From the NCBI GenBank assembly GCA_024516035.1, contig CM044966.1, positions 1,976,808 through 2,040,807 of the forward strand: DNA of 64,000 nucleotides, in the 5' to 3' direction. Of this stretch, positions 42,668 to 53,429 are shown one piece after another (position 1 is the first letter of the stretch; every line of letters begins with the position of its first letter). The position numbers were made by a program, and so were the translations under genes. The stretch comes from Bactericera cockerelli (taxonomy: Eukaryota > Arthropoda > Insecta > Hemiptera > Triozidae). The notes beneath the pieces are model-generated. The model did not search any database and was not told the origin of the DNA. It saw nothing but the letters and a program-made list of their open reading frames with translations.

Positions 42668-43585
42668 AGATTTTTACTTTCCTAATCTCTATATATAAAA
42701 CAGAAAAAAGGACTACCTACCTACCTTCCTATGTTTGTTTGTTTGTTTGTCCGGAGTTGTTTAGCCAAAACGGTAAGAGATAGCGAAAAATGTCTCAGAA
42801 TTGACCCCCCAAAACCATTATCGCTTTGTCCGGAAAAATTATAAAAAGTTCAAAAAGGCATTGCTGTCCAGCAGTACGGTCATGCCTTAGTAAATTTGAA
42901 ATTTAGTCCCGTTGCAAAGCACGGGCAAACGGCTAGTCCTATAATAAGGAAAGTATTGTATTCGTCGAAAATTCGTATTGTATTCCTACCCAGTTTTTCA
43001 CATTTCTGGACGAATCATAGCCTCAGGATACCAAAAAAGTTGTTTTCAGCCGTTGGTCCGTGCGTCTGTCTGTCTGTCTGTCTGTGTGTGTGTGTGTGTA
43101 TGTGTAAACAGGATATCTTGAGAACAGTAAGGGCTAGGGACTTGAAATTTGGTATGAAAATTAATTTCATACACCAGACGAACCACAAATATTTTGGTTG
43201 AAATCGGCCGCAAGACACGGCCGCAGGGCCGCAAATATTGGCCGCAACCGTCGCTTCTTTGAATTGGTTATAGATACAAAAAAAGTTAGAGAACAACATT
43301 TTCTCGGATTAAAAAAATAATAGGGGTTTACTTTGATCATTTTTTTTATATCTTGAACTTTTTGGAACCCGGCCCCAATTTACCGGTATTTTGGGGGACC
43401 CGCTTGGACTAACTTTTTTATTATTCACCCTAGATGGGGGTTGCGACATATCAAATCCAATGATTTTGAGGTGCTGATTACGGATTTGGCACTGATTTTT
43501 AACTATCTGTTACCGTTGAGTCACCAGTGCCGGATTTCGACTTCTTTTTGGGGGATAAGGAAAGTCGTGTGATGTTTACACCAGA
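42668..43585 (+). repeat. CTTTCCTTATCC repeat split by a Helitron
   Basis: Starts TTTTTACTTTCCTA, is interrupted by 42686..42936, and resumes TCCTATAATAAGGAAAGT. The remainder matches 17957..18617 closely, including the CTGT/GTGT microsatellite and the GATAAGGAAAGTCGTGTG end. Confidence 0.75.
42686..42936 (+). mobile_element. Non-autonomous Helitron (251 bp)
   Basis: 5' end TCTCTATATATAAAAC, 3' end hairpin CCCGTTGCAAAGCACGGG (42908..42925) then GGCTAG. It sits between A (42685) and T (42937) with no target duplication, and removing it leaves the host palindrome continuous. These are the defining Helitron features. No Rep/helicase. Confidence 0.88.
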
Positions 43586-44043
43586 TTTTTTTCTTTCTTT
43601 ACACCATTTTATGAAACAAGTCAAATAGCACTGAACAGCTGATGAATATGCTGTGTGATTCTCACACTAGGTCGTGTTAAGGTCAAACAGCATTAGATTG
43701 AACCTGTTTTGGAATAGATTATTCTAATCCTGTTTCATAATTTAGACCCTAATAATAAAAATGTAACTTGCTCGATTTATATTGTTTTCAGAGCATGGAT
43801 CACCCTTGCCAGTGTTTATATTATGGTGGTGTGTGTCAAAATATATTGATAGTCAGACCTTAGATAGAATCAAATGATTTTTCAAGGCTTGAATTTACTC
43901 AATATAAATTTAACCGTAACTTTGCAATGTGTGCCGTTGTTATACAGAACTTTCTATAACATTGTTGAATTGGTCTAAACTTCAAAATTTATTTTAAAAT
44001 TAAGATCTCCACAGTCTTACTATTTTGAGGTCACTAACTAAAA

Positions 44044-44145
44044 TTGAAATTCATGCACTGGGTGGATTCGAACCAACGGATTCGACAATACTTGGATTAC
44101 CAGACTAGCGCGTTAACCACTGGACATAAGTCAGATCACCTATTA
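44044..44145 (-). repeat. tRNA-derived SINE B, head
   Basis: Minus strand reads CAGTGGTTAACGCGCTAGTC then GGTTCGAATCC (B box), a tRNA-like head followed by CAGTGCATGAATTTC. Copies with the full tail at 49373 and 57955; partial at 54561. Confidence 0.7.
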
Positions 44146-44248
44146 ACTAGCATGAATGACGACAAAGACCATTCGCTAAAATTTCAACATGAAAAAAAGA
44201 CAAATAAATCTCTTATTCAGTCAGTATCAAATAAACATTTTCGCTTAC

Positions 44249-44320
44249 CGGATTTTTTTAAAGTATTCTATAGGACTGCTGCAGGGTTCTTCCTTTGGTC
44301 CAAAAGTACTTCAGGTAACG
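44249..44320 (-). other. Candidate exon-1 block (member 8)
   Basis: Diverged exon-1 sequence ending TTAAAAAAATCCG followed by GTAAGCG (44244..44248). Less conserved than the block at 24836. Confidence 0.35.
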
Positions 44321-44859
44321 AGAATCAATAAATTTAACTTGATGAGCTTTGAAAATAATAAAGTGTTCTTGTGTATTCTGTGTCAGATGTGGCAACACCC
44401 ATACAGTTATTTATCAACTAAATCTCTCACAAAGGCCAATGGAAAACAGTTAGATTCTAATAAGAAGAAGCATTTTGCAAAGGAATTATTTACATTTCTA
44501 CAGATAACATGAAAATGACTTCCTTTGTTTTGATGTTTTGATGAATTTTATATTATTATTCAGAAATAAAAATACCGTGCATTGGTAGTCACGTGACGAC
44601 CAAGTAGACGTTGACGTCTCTCCTTGTACAAGGTGTAATATTATAAATGAAGTACATAACTTAATCAAAGTCTATCTCATATCATAAAATAGTATACAAA
44701 ATTGTTAATTATTTGACATTTTCAAAAATATTTTGAAAAACTATTCAAAAATAGAATCAAGTATTGGGCTGGATGAAGATAAAGATTGAGTCAGCAATAG
44801 CCTAAGGCCCTCTACACATGAAGCTACTGAAAATAAACTAAATTGGTAACAAACTGACA

Positions 44860-44997
44860 ATGATAACGGGCAGCTCCAGGGCCAAAGTGTACCTGAAGCA
44901 ACGGATATCCCTCGCTATTCAACGAGGGAATGCAACATCGATTTTGGGTACACTGCCTCGTGGGAAATCTTTGGAAGAGATATTTCTAATTGACTAG
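44860..44997 (+). pseudogene. C-terminal fragment of the CCHC retroelement family
   Basis: Reading YLKQRISLAIQRGNATSILG then TLPRGKSLEEIF and a TAG stop. It matches the terminal QISLAVQRGNAASVLG of the ORF at 26394, so the family is present in more than one copy. Flanks from 44510 to 45510 show nothing else. Confidence 0.6.
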
Positions 44998-45514
44998 TGG
45001 TTGATTTATTTTATGAAATACATAATAAAACTTCTCATCAATTAGTTGGTTGCTCGCGTTACTGACTAGTTACGGACTCAGGGGTAACTTGACTCTGCAC
45101 ACGAGGCAACTCATCAGCAATCAAAATCTCTCAAATTCGCTCAGTGTCGTCATGAATTTTTAGCGCGAAATGTCAGAGTAATAACCATCGCGCATCGTCA
45201 GCCCCATGTATACAATTTAGTGTAGTTTCTACTTCACAGCACAGCCTACCACCAGATTCAACAATACCACACTATGTAAACAGTGACATGAGCCATATTT
45301 TTGGCTTTCCCCGACAATTTTAGCGATACAGTATCAAATCCCCGACAATGTTAGCGATACAGCTTCAAATCGCCCGTTTTACAATGTTAAAATGTGCTCA
45401 AAAAACATAGAATTAAGTTTAGAAATAAGAAGCGACCATATTTTACCTACTGGTAATCTGAACTACCATCAGGACAGACGAAAAAATAAATCATCCTATA
45501 ATAATCATCATCAT

Positions 45515-45740
45515 AGGGTGACGTCATCGTGAACGATGGTAACCAGACTGTGGAGGAATGACTCAGCACTTCTACAAGGAGGCTAACAATTGACAAGGGC
45601 AACCAGAACCAAGCCAATGCTGGTCTACTCCCTGTTTATAGTGCCCCAGCCAGACTGCTGGTCTACTCCCTGTTTATAGTGCCCCAGCCAGACTGCTGGT
45701 CTACTCCCTGTTTATAGTTCCCCAGCCAGACTCCTATTAT
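45515..45740 (-). repeat. VNTR-bearing composite retroposon, copy 2
   Basis: Minus-strand copy with three near-identical 38-bp repeats (TGCTGGTCTACTCCCTGTTT and TATAGTGCCCCAGCCAGAC), preceded by GAGGAATGACTCAGCACTTC, as in copy 1. The unique 3' part and AAC tail are absent. Confidence 0.7.
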
Positions 45741-45756
45741 AATAATACAATAAAAA

Positions 45757-46279
45757 ACAATTTTTACCAGAATACTCGAGGTTGAAAAACTAAAACGAAA
45801 GAATTTTCTTTAAATCTCCTCTCAGAAGAATACCAAGCCAGCGTCGATGGCATGTTGAATACACCGGTTCCCTTCAGAACACCGAAGTTAAGCGACATCC
45901 AGCGAGGTTAGGACTTGGATGGGTGACCATTCAAATTCTAATTCTCGTGACGCTGGCTTTTCCCGGCCCCACTCAGGCTGGGTGAGGTCAATGTGAGTAG
46001 CAGGTTTGTGAGTTTCTTGCGAATGGAGGGTAAAACCTCCGTCGTGATATGACCATGGCAGTTGAAAGCGACGTTAAACCCCACAAAAAAAAAAAAAAAA
46101 AAAAAAAAAAGAATACGACATAGTGGCTATCACTGAGTCGTGGTTAAGTCCAGATATAAATGCGAATGAACTTTTCAACTCTCGATATACAATACTTCGC
46201 CAAGATAGGGACGGAAAGAAGATTGGTAAAAAAAGAGGAGGTTGCCTAATTTTAGCTTCAAAACGAGAAATTCCCTTAA
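45757..46279 (+). pseudogene. LINE endonuclease N-terminal fragment
   Basis: Plus-strand reading QNTRG, stop, KTKTKEFSLNLLSEEYDIVA then ITESWLSPDINANELF, YTILRQDR and RGGCLILASKRE: the start of an AP endonuclease domain with its catalytic Glu in TESW. It is split by a 5S SINE (45834..46108), and after REIP by a piggyBac-type element (46280..46752); a few more residues (LTRIYIKDIS) continue beyond. A TGA replaces Leu after RG. Confidence 0.72.
45834..46108 (+). repeat. 5S rRNA-derived SINE, copy 3
   Basis: Complete: 5S head, shared body, long poly-A. Duplication AAGAATAC on both sides (45826..45833 and 46109..46116). Inserted in a LINE endonuclease reading frame. Confidence 0.9.
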
Positions 46280-46752
46280 CCCTGACTGGTGAACAGGGGT
46301 CTGATAGACCCCATGAAAATTTACTTTTGTCGTAGCGGCAACACCGTAACAGTTAGAACTTAGTAGTTTCCAGTAGCTTCAAGATATGGCATTGGCCATG
46401 TGACGAGACGGTCTGAATAAATTACGTAATGTGTGTGTACTACGGGTCTGTAAAGTTGAGGTGGGGTCTGTGAGACCCCACTTCACCTTTAGTGTAACAA
46501 TTTTTGTACATGTTATTTTTTTTTAATTTCAGATTAAAAATGAGTACTACTAAAGAAAATTTTAGTGTAAATGATCTTAACTTAGTGCTAATGTTGTTAA
46601 CATATTTAATGAACTTGAAAGTGATCCTGAGGTTGACGATGTGAACTTCATCCCTAATAGTTGCTTGAAAAAAAAAAACGCCTTTTTCAAACCCGCGCAG
46701 AATTTTTCAAAAGAATTAAGTGTTACAAAAAGACCACATCACCAGTTAAGGG
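46280..46752 (+). mobile_element. piggyBac-type element, internally deleted
   Basis: Ends CCCTGACTGGTGA and TCACCAGTTAAGGG are imperfect inverted repeats, flanked by TTAA (46276..46279, 46753..46756). The interior encodes a transposase N-terminal scrap from 46540 (MSTTKENFSVNDLNL, then in another frame NELESDPEVDDVNF). Two GGGGTCT/AGACCCC inverted segments lie near the left side. Confidence 0.82.
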
Positions 46753-46799
46753 TTAACTAGAATATATATATAAAAGATATAAGTCACAATTTTATTTAA

Positions 46800-47890
46800 A
46801 ACGTTCAATTGAAATGTTTTCTACACAGTCACTACTCTCTTTTCCAATGATCAATTCCATCTTCATACCCCAACACTGACTCTTTATTTGAGTATTTATG
46901 GGTGAATATTTCCAAACGTGGTTTTTTGATGTCCCCATTGAATAAAAACAAATCGGTAAGGAAAAAATAAATGAATCCACTAGTGAAATAGCTTTAACTT
47001 GAAAGTACATAAAACATTTTTTTTATTATTATTCATATAAAGAATAAGTAGGTACATGATATCAGCAAATGTCCGTCCTCTGGCCTGTCCCCAGCTTGTT
47101 TTAGATTGTTTAAATTTATAATAGCTCAATTCCTTTTTAAATAATTAAATTAAAATATATTTTTTTCAAAAGCCAAGAAGACAACTACTTAAAATTGAAT
47201 TTTATTTTATTAATTAGCATTTCAATTATTTCTATATTTGACTTTAAAGTGAGTCCCCATACTTTTTGTCCTTCCTCTGGCAAGCCACTTTATTGCCGTT
47301 TTCAAAAGAGGGGAAAGTAACGTCACTCTATGACTTCTCTTGTGATTTTAATTTCCACGTTAGTTTTGTTTGATGTTTTAGTTGTTTGAGAGATTTTCAG
47401 GAAGTAAGGCTGTGCGTAAGTGCGTCACAGAAGACCTTGTCTTTCCTCTGGCAAGTAAAAAAAAAGATTTATTTTACTTTAAAAAAATATAATGAGATGT
47501 TTCTATTTTATTTGCAGATTATTTCTCCATTTCGAAAACAATATTAATATTTTTCTTTTAATAGTGCACTTAAAAGTTAGAGTAATAGTCAAAATGTCTC
47601 TCCTCTGGTAGTCCTTTCTCTGGCTATTTTGTACCTATTACATCTATTTTTTTTAAAAAAAAACAGGGAAAAATAGAGAAAAAATAATTTTTCAGAAGTG
47701 CACCCTCTAAATACCTAAATATTAATATCCTAGGTACTTGATTTCCCCACATTCAGCTAGTTATTTTAAAAAATTGGCATGGGACATAAATTGCCCTGAA
47801 AAAACCACGTTTGGAAATATTCACCCTTATACTCAAATAAAGTATTCATACTCAAACAAATAAAGAGGTGCTTTGTTAAACTGTTGGCAT
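46800..47890. other. No recognisable gene
   Basis: AT-rich. The segment at ~46785-46870 (TTTTATTTAAAACGTT...CTCTTTTCCAATGA) is repeated inverted at ~50466-50556. CCTCTGGC(C/A)-type words recur (47077, 47275, 47447, 47600) without a clear period. Confidence 0.4.
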
Positions 47891-47897
47891 AATGGGA

Positions 47898-49030
47898 CTA
47901 ACTGTCTTCCGCTGACAATCTAAATAAAGCACTACTTATACTAAACTTATACTCTCCACTCCTCCATCTTCTCCTGGCTATGCTTATGCGCATACTCGCT
48001 ACACGCTGCGCAGCAATGGAAATTTTGGCTCGTTCCCATCCTAAGAGGATTGCAGAGCCTTTCTTCCATTTATCAACTAGCCTTTCAGTTAGCGTAGAGA
48101 TAAATGCTTGAAATTGGGGGGCAAGCACGCCATCTACTGAGCAGACAAGGGGCGTAAACGTTGCACGACGCAGTTCACACGCTGGTATACATAAGAAGGA
48201 GCGTCTGTGTCAACGACACGAATACCTAGCAACGCCTCCCTCTGTGCTTCCCAGACACCACGCACTCCAATAGCTCCTCGTAATCCCTCGCCTTCCTCTG
48301 AAATGCTTGTCTCCTTGACAGCATTTCCCCAAGCACTTTCACACAGTTCGCCCATCAGGTCACGCATCTCATTATGCCGCCTTGTCACTAGACCACCAGA
48401 TTTGCAACAGAGAGCATGATCCAACGTGAACTCTCCGTTGCCTCAACCATCACAGGAGGTTGGCATCTTAGGAGGTTGTCTATGATACCTAATTTCTAGA
48501 GCATCACGGAACTGCCCGGGTGATAGATTGTTTCTATTGGTAATAAGTATAAATAGTGCTTTATTTAGACTGTCAGCGCAAGACAGGTAGTCCCGTTTTG
48601 GCAACAGTTTGTCAATTAACACGTTCGTTACCGAACGGCCATATGTGGATGTTTTTGTGTTTTTCTCTGGGACCGAAAACACACATGTGGCTGTTATCAA
48701 AATTTTAACGAGGGACCGGCCATCCATATATGGCCTTTTTGAGGTAGGTTGTTAGTATTAGAACAGATATAGGATCGATTCTTGTACAAATACGATGCCA
48801 AATATGCAACAACAAAAAAATTTTGGTCCCCAGAATGCAACATTGCAACAGCGACTTTACCGCCCGGTCCCTACGTAAAACTTGAAAAAATTGGCTTGGT
48901 AACGAACGTGTTAATACTGAGAGCCAACTTGATGTTTTGGATTTGGTAATCTTCACAATAGATCTCTCTATTGCTCTTCTCTTTGCTGGTTCTAGTTCTC
49001 AGTATTTTACTTGAGAAAAGCTGGCTGTCC
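47898..49030 (-). pseudogene. Second CCHC-type retroelement pseudogene
   Basis: Minus strand, high to low: ERSIVKITKSKTSSWLSVL, then (after the MITE at 48620..48910) IDKLLPKRDYLSCADSLNKA, FRDALEIRYHRQPPKMPTSC, a stop where a Cys is expected, FTLDHALCCKSGGLV and RHNEMRDLMG, GVRGVWEAQREALLGIRVVD then TDAPSY, a frameshift near 48130, and ERLVDKWKKGS with RARLSF-like end. Zinc-ligand pattern then RHNE then IRVxD mirrors the 26394 ORF, suggesting a related nuclease-like module. It is dead (stop and frameshift). Confidence 0.65.
48620..48910. mobile_element. TTAA-flanked MITE (291 bp)
   Basis: Ends CACGTTCGTTACC and GGTAACGAACGTG are perfect inverted repeats, flanked by TTAA (48616..48619 and 48911..48914), as in piggyBac- or Kolobok-type elements. 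Removing it with one TTAA rejoins the frame of the surrounding pseudogene. Confidence 0.85.
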
Positions 49031-49065
49031 ATTTCTTATAATAATAATAACAGTAGTCACTGTGG

Positions 49066-49340
49066 CAGAGCGAGTTAGCGCGCTAGGCATTGCACACATG
49101 GTGACCTGGGTTCGATTCCCAGCGGGGGAGGATTTTTTCTGCTCTGTACTTGGATGTTCGGGGTCCACTCATACCTCGTGAGGAAAAATGAGTAGCTGCT
49201 TTAATGTGAAGCAGCGACCAGTGGCAGAATCTTAGGCAAAAAATAATACAAGATATTGTAAATTAAAGTGATAAAGTCCTATGATTCTGCGCTACCCACT
49301 AAAATTGTGACATAATAACACAAAGAAAAAGCATTATTAT
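49066..49340 (+). repeat. tRNA-derived SINE A, full length
   Basis: Head GTGGCAGAGCGAGTTAGCGC (A box) and GGTTCGATTCCCAGCG (B box), the two internal promoter elements of a tRNA gene, followed by the body found at 31487 and an AT-rich tail. Confidence 0.85.
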
Positions 49341-49372
49341 ATTATTATATAATAATAATAACACTCTTTACT

Positions 49373-49560
49373 GGAAGGTAACCACCGGGCGAGATTAATG
49401 CTCAGAGCGTTTTCTACCACCTCACCCTCAGAGTTTTATTATTATGTGGTCACAAACTCAAATTAATGAGGAAAAATTCATGCACTGGCTGGGATTCGAA
49501 CGAACGGATCCCTACGCTACTTGGATTATCAGACTAGAGCATTAACAACTTGACTTCCAG
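49373..49560 (-). repeat. tRNA-derived SINE B, full length
   Basis: Minus strand: tRNA-like head with GTTCGAATCCCAGCCAGTGC, then a tail ending CTCGCCCGGTGGTTACC and TAAAGAGTGTTATTATT. That tail is the same sequence as the 3' flank block of the macro-repeat. Confidence 0.78.
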
Positions 49561-49787
49561 TGCACGACTTTTTTTTTCTTCTTTCTTTTGTCTTCCCGTT
49601 TTCTTAATATCTTTCATATTTTTAAATGATCATGTAAATTAAAATCTTTATTATGTGAAATTGACTCTGATAAAAATTTACAGCATTCTTTTGATGTTTC
49701 ATAATTCAATTTAGCATGAGTAGAAAGATCTGGTATTGCTAAACCACCTTTATTCATCGGCAGACTAAAATTTTTAGATTCATCTTA

Positions 49788-50280
49788 AAAAAATCTGGTG
49801 TAAACATCACACGACTTTCCTTATCATATTAGGAATGTGAACAGGACCAAAAGCCACTGGTGACTCAAAGGTAACAGTCAGCTAAAAATCAAAGCCAAAT
49901 TCGTAATCAGCACCTCAAAATCATTGGATTTGATATGTCACAATCCCCATCTAGGATGAATAATAGAAAAGTTAGTCTGAGCGGGTCCCCCCCAAAATAC
50001 CGGTAAATTGGGGCCGAGGTCCAAAAAGTTCAAGATATCAAAAAAATGATAAGAAGAGACCCCTATTATTTTTTTAATCTAAGAAAATGTTGTTCTGTAA
50101 CTTTTTTTGTATCATTAACCAATTCATAGAAGCGGCGCTTGCGGCCAATATTTGCGGCCCTGCGGCCGCATTTTGCGGCCGATTTGAACCAAAAGTTTCG
50201 TGGTTCGTCTGGTGTATAAAATTGATTTGCATACCAAATTTCAAGTCTCTAGCTCTTACCGTTCTTGAGATATCCTGTTC

Positions 50281-50330
<50 letters not shown>

Positions 50331-50463
50331 GCACGGACCAATGGCTAAAAACAACTTTTTTGGTATCCTGAGGCTATGATTCGTCCAGAAATGTGAAAAA
50401 CTGGGTAGGTCAAATTTTCGACGAATACAATACTTTCCTTATTATAGGATAAGGAAAGTAAAA
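49788..50463 (-). repeat. CTTTCCTTATCC repeat, full-length minus copy
   Basis: Begins (plus view) AAAAAAATCTGGTGTAAACATC and ends GGATAAGGAAAGTAAAA, with an expanded CAGA microsatellite (50283-50329). Good for defining both termini of the family. Confidence 0.8.
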
Positions 50464-50553
50464 GGTGTATAAAGATGGAATTGTCATTGGAAAAGAGAAT
50501 AGTGACTGTGAATTAAATATTTCAATGTAACGTTTTAAATAAAATTGTGTCTC

Positions 50554-51349
50554 ATGCCGGGTCCACACTAAGCGAACATTGTTAGCTAACGATGTTCGCG
50601 AACAAAATGTGCGGATAATATTGTTACCTAACAAATGTTATCCGAACAATGTTATTCTGAATGTTCAGCAAAGCCGTCTACACTGAAGTAACTTGAATAA
50701 CATTGCTTTGAACGCAAACCATTTTGACTTATACAAATTTTGTGTTCCTGATCCAGATCTTTTTGAATCAGTTTCTTTCTTTTTATCTCGTCTAAAAGCT
50801 TATAAGAGGGAGTTCAACTTTCTTGACAATAAAGTCAACATTTATTCCAAATTACATAGCTAATGCATGAAGAGCATCCTTCTTCTTGATGGTATTATTA
50901 TAGTCCTTGCAATCTGTCTTATACAAACACTCATTCATACTCTTGAAAAGTCTTGATTAAGTACAAACATAGTTCTTTGTGCCAATCGTCCATTTTTAAT
51001 AAATAAGCTAGTTTAAAAAACTTGGCAAAATAAAATGACTAAATAAGCAGGTAAGCACAAGGAAGCTTAAACACTGTACGGGAAGAAAGAAATACTGAAG
51101 TGGAGGAAGAGGGGAGTGTAGGTGCAGACAGCGAGAGGAGGAAAAACATCCAAATAACATTTTTTCCTTTGATATTTACCGACAAGTTTTGGAATATCAG
51201 ATTTTGTTAGCGAACATAGGTCTAATAAATCTAATAACATAATTTGTTATTAGAAAATGTTTTTACGACTTTTTTGAAATAACATTGTTAGCAAACATTG
51301 TTCGCGAACATTATTAGCTAACAATGTTCGCTTAGTGTGAACCCGGCAT
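50554..51349. mobile_element. TIR element ATGCCGGGTYCACACT (796 bp)
   Basis: Terminal inverted repeats of about 50 bases: ATGCCGGGTCCACACTAAGC with GAACATTGTTAGCTAAC, and the complement at 51300-51349. The interior has scattered words such as AACAATGTT and no ORF. The target duplication is not clear. Confidence 0.8.
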
Positions 51350-51362
51350 TATATCTTTTATA

Positions 51363-52570
51363 TACAGGGTGCGGCAAATCCGGCCAAGGTCAAATATCTC
51401 CCGTTTGGCTTAGGTACGAAATTAAAATTTTGTATGGTGTAATGGTTTATTGTAAGATACTTGGAAAAAACATTAAAATTTCAGGGGCGGATACCGTGTA
51501 GGGGCCAGGGGGTCGAGGTCGATTTTTTTTAAATTGGACCCCCCCTTTGCGATACATTTTTGGAAAGCCCTTTCAATTCTGCAATAAAAAAAAAACCATA
51601 TAGCATTTGTCGTTTTTAAATGACGGCCGTTTTAGGGAAAGAGAGTTAGGAAGGAAAAATTATTGATTAGGACCCAACAAACCAGCTAAAATCTCATCAG
51701 AGTGACTTCCTCGGTTTACTTTTTGGCCAACCAAAATTTAATTTTGGCCATCTATTTTTTTTCTCAGAACCAACACTGTGGTAGCAATTCGCGGATGCTT
51801 GCTTCATTTTCTAACTGTGTTGTTATTGAGATTATTAAACTTTTCCCTTTTTTGTTGCTTTGTGTGTGTGGTTTTTTGTTTTTGTACTTGCATTTTTTGT
51901 AACAACTACTGAAGTTACTTATGTGGAGCGAAAGGGAGAGGATTACTCTGTTGATGATGTACAGATTTGGAGACAGGGTTCGAAATTTTTCCGAAGTTGC
52001 TCGTCTTTTTAATAAGACTTTTCATCCACAAAAACCTATCTCGGCCAAAACGGTTTCAAGAAATATTCAAAGATTCCAAGAAACAGGTTCGATAAAAGAT
52101 GTCCTTAGTACCTTCGTTCTACCTCAGAACTGTGGAGTGGAGTTATTAATAGCTTTGCAGAGATAGTAAATTTGTTCGTAATCTGCTGTTTTTGGCATTG
52201 GGATGCCACTTTGATTAGTAAGCACTTATTGTGAACCAAGCCTTCTTACCTACATGCTAATATTTCTCACATCCTCATTCACCTCTCTCTTTCTTTCGCT
52301 CTCTCCTTTTATCTATCTCTCTCTCCCTTTTCAATACCCTCAGAGGAACTGTTGGAAGTGGCGTCCACCTTCCTGGATGCAAAGGTTGAACCTCTTCATC
52401 ATGTTCCATCGAATGTTGCGGAAGATTCCAGGTTTTTCTGTCAGGTCGTCGAATGCCAACAGGATTCTTGCTACCAGATTCTGCTACTCTTGCGTCTCCA
52501 CTGTTATTTCGTAAACTATGTTTTTCACGTGATCCCAAATGTTCCTGTTGGCAGCTCCATATGCTAAATG
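51363..52570. mobile_element. Rearranged mariner-type element
   Basis: Left end TACAGGGTGCGGC. Plus-strand ORF 51921..52166 gives MWSERERITLLMMYRFGDRV, FSEVARLFNKTF and KTVSRNIQRFQETGS, an N-terminal helix-turn-helix of a mariner/IS630-type transposase. The C-terminal part (IWDHVKNIVYEITVETQE, MMKRFNLCIQEGG) is present but on the minus strand at ~52340-52560. An inversion or two head-to-head relics would explain this. Between them is a CT microsatellite (52283-52330). Confidence 0.7.
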
Positions 52571-52879
52571 CATATCTGCCATTTCAGCATCCGAATAATA
52601 ATAATTATGTAACTTGTACTAAAAAAACTCAAGAAGTTTAAAAATAATATTTCATAGAATGCAGAAAAATATGATTAAAAACTATCATCGAGAAACAAAC
52701 AATCATTCATTTGACTGGCCTTTAATTAATTCCAAGGAAAATAATTATCAGATATGAATAGCTATTAGTCTTTGAGTACAAGACGACCCTACACGGTCCA
52801 CACTTTTAAGATTTTGAACATCATTTTTTGAGACTCACCTGGTTCGTTTTCCCAGAAAATCACGTGAAAAAAATCGTAA

Positions 52880-53201
52880 AATTATTTTTTAGCATCCTTG
52901 GGTTGGCCGCCAACTTTTATCAAACTTGCCCATGTCTGTGCCAAAATTTGTTCGGGCAAATTTTGAGTGTTTCAAAGTGTAAAAAACTTACATGACAATT
53001 TTTTTTCTATTCAGGTGTCAAAAAAGATGCCAAACCAAACCTATTACGGTTTGGTTTGGCGTTTATTACAACATAGTAGTGTAGCGAGAAACAACGAAAT
53101 TTTGTTGGCTTTCTGCAGAATTATTCAGAATCAACTCATATGGAAATGTTGTCAGTAATCTACCATTAACGGGTGTAAACGTCTTTTTGGTCCACCCTGT
53201 A
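52880..53201. mobile_element. MITE with CACCCTGTA end, copy 2
   Basis: Second copy of the element at 30655..31037, sharing GGCCGCCAACTTTTATCAAAC and the GGTCCACCCTGTA end. The interiors differ by an indel around AACCTATTACGG. Confidence 0.6.
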
Positions 53202-53429
53202 CAAATCCCTAGCAGGTCAAGATTTTTCAAAGGTTAGAAATATTCTGCATGGCTTTTTGGAAGGACGTTCGACAGTTACAATTCTCACTAAATTTACAGA
53301 ATAAATATGTATGTGTAACCTTACTGGAAGGCTATCATAATATATGGACATTGCATCTGGACCATTCAGCCCAACATCAAGCATTGCTCAAAGCTCAAAA
53401 TTAAGTAGCTTACTATTCATTTTAACCTT

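Noticed and set aside
43015..43299. ORFs across the CTTTCCTTATCC repeat (also 18050..18328, 50087..50371)
   Set aside because: They read through a microsatellite, recur only because the repeat recurs, and have frames open on both strands; no codon pattern indicates a protein.
49066..49140. True tRNA gene
   Set aside because: A and B boxes are present, but the flanking body recurs at 31487 without a head and the sequence does not fold into a full cloverleaf with a matching acceptor stem by eye; it is a SINE head.
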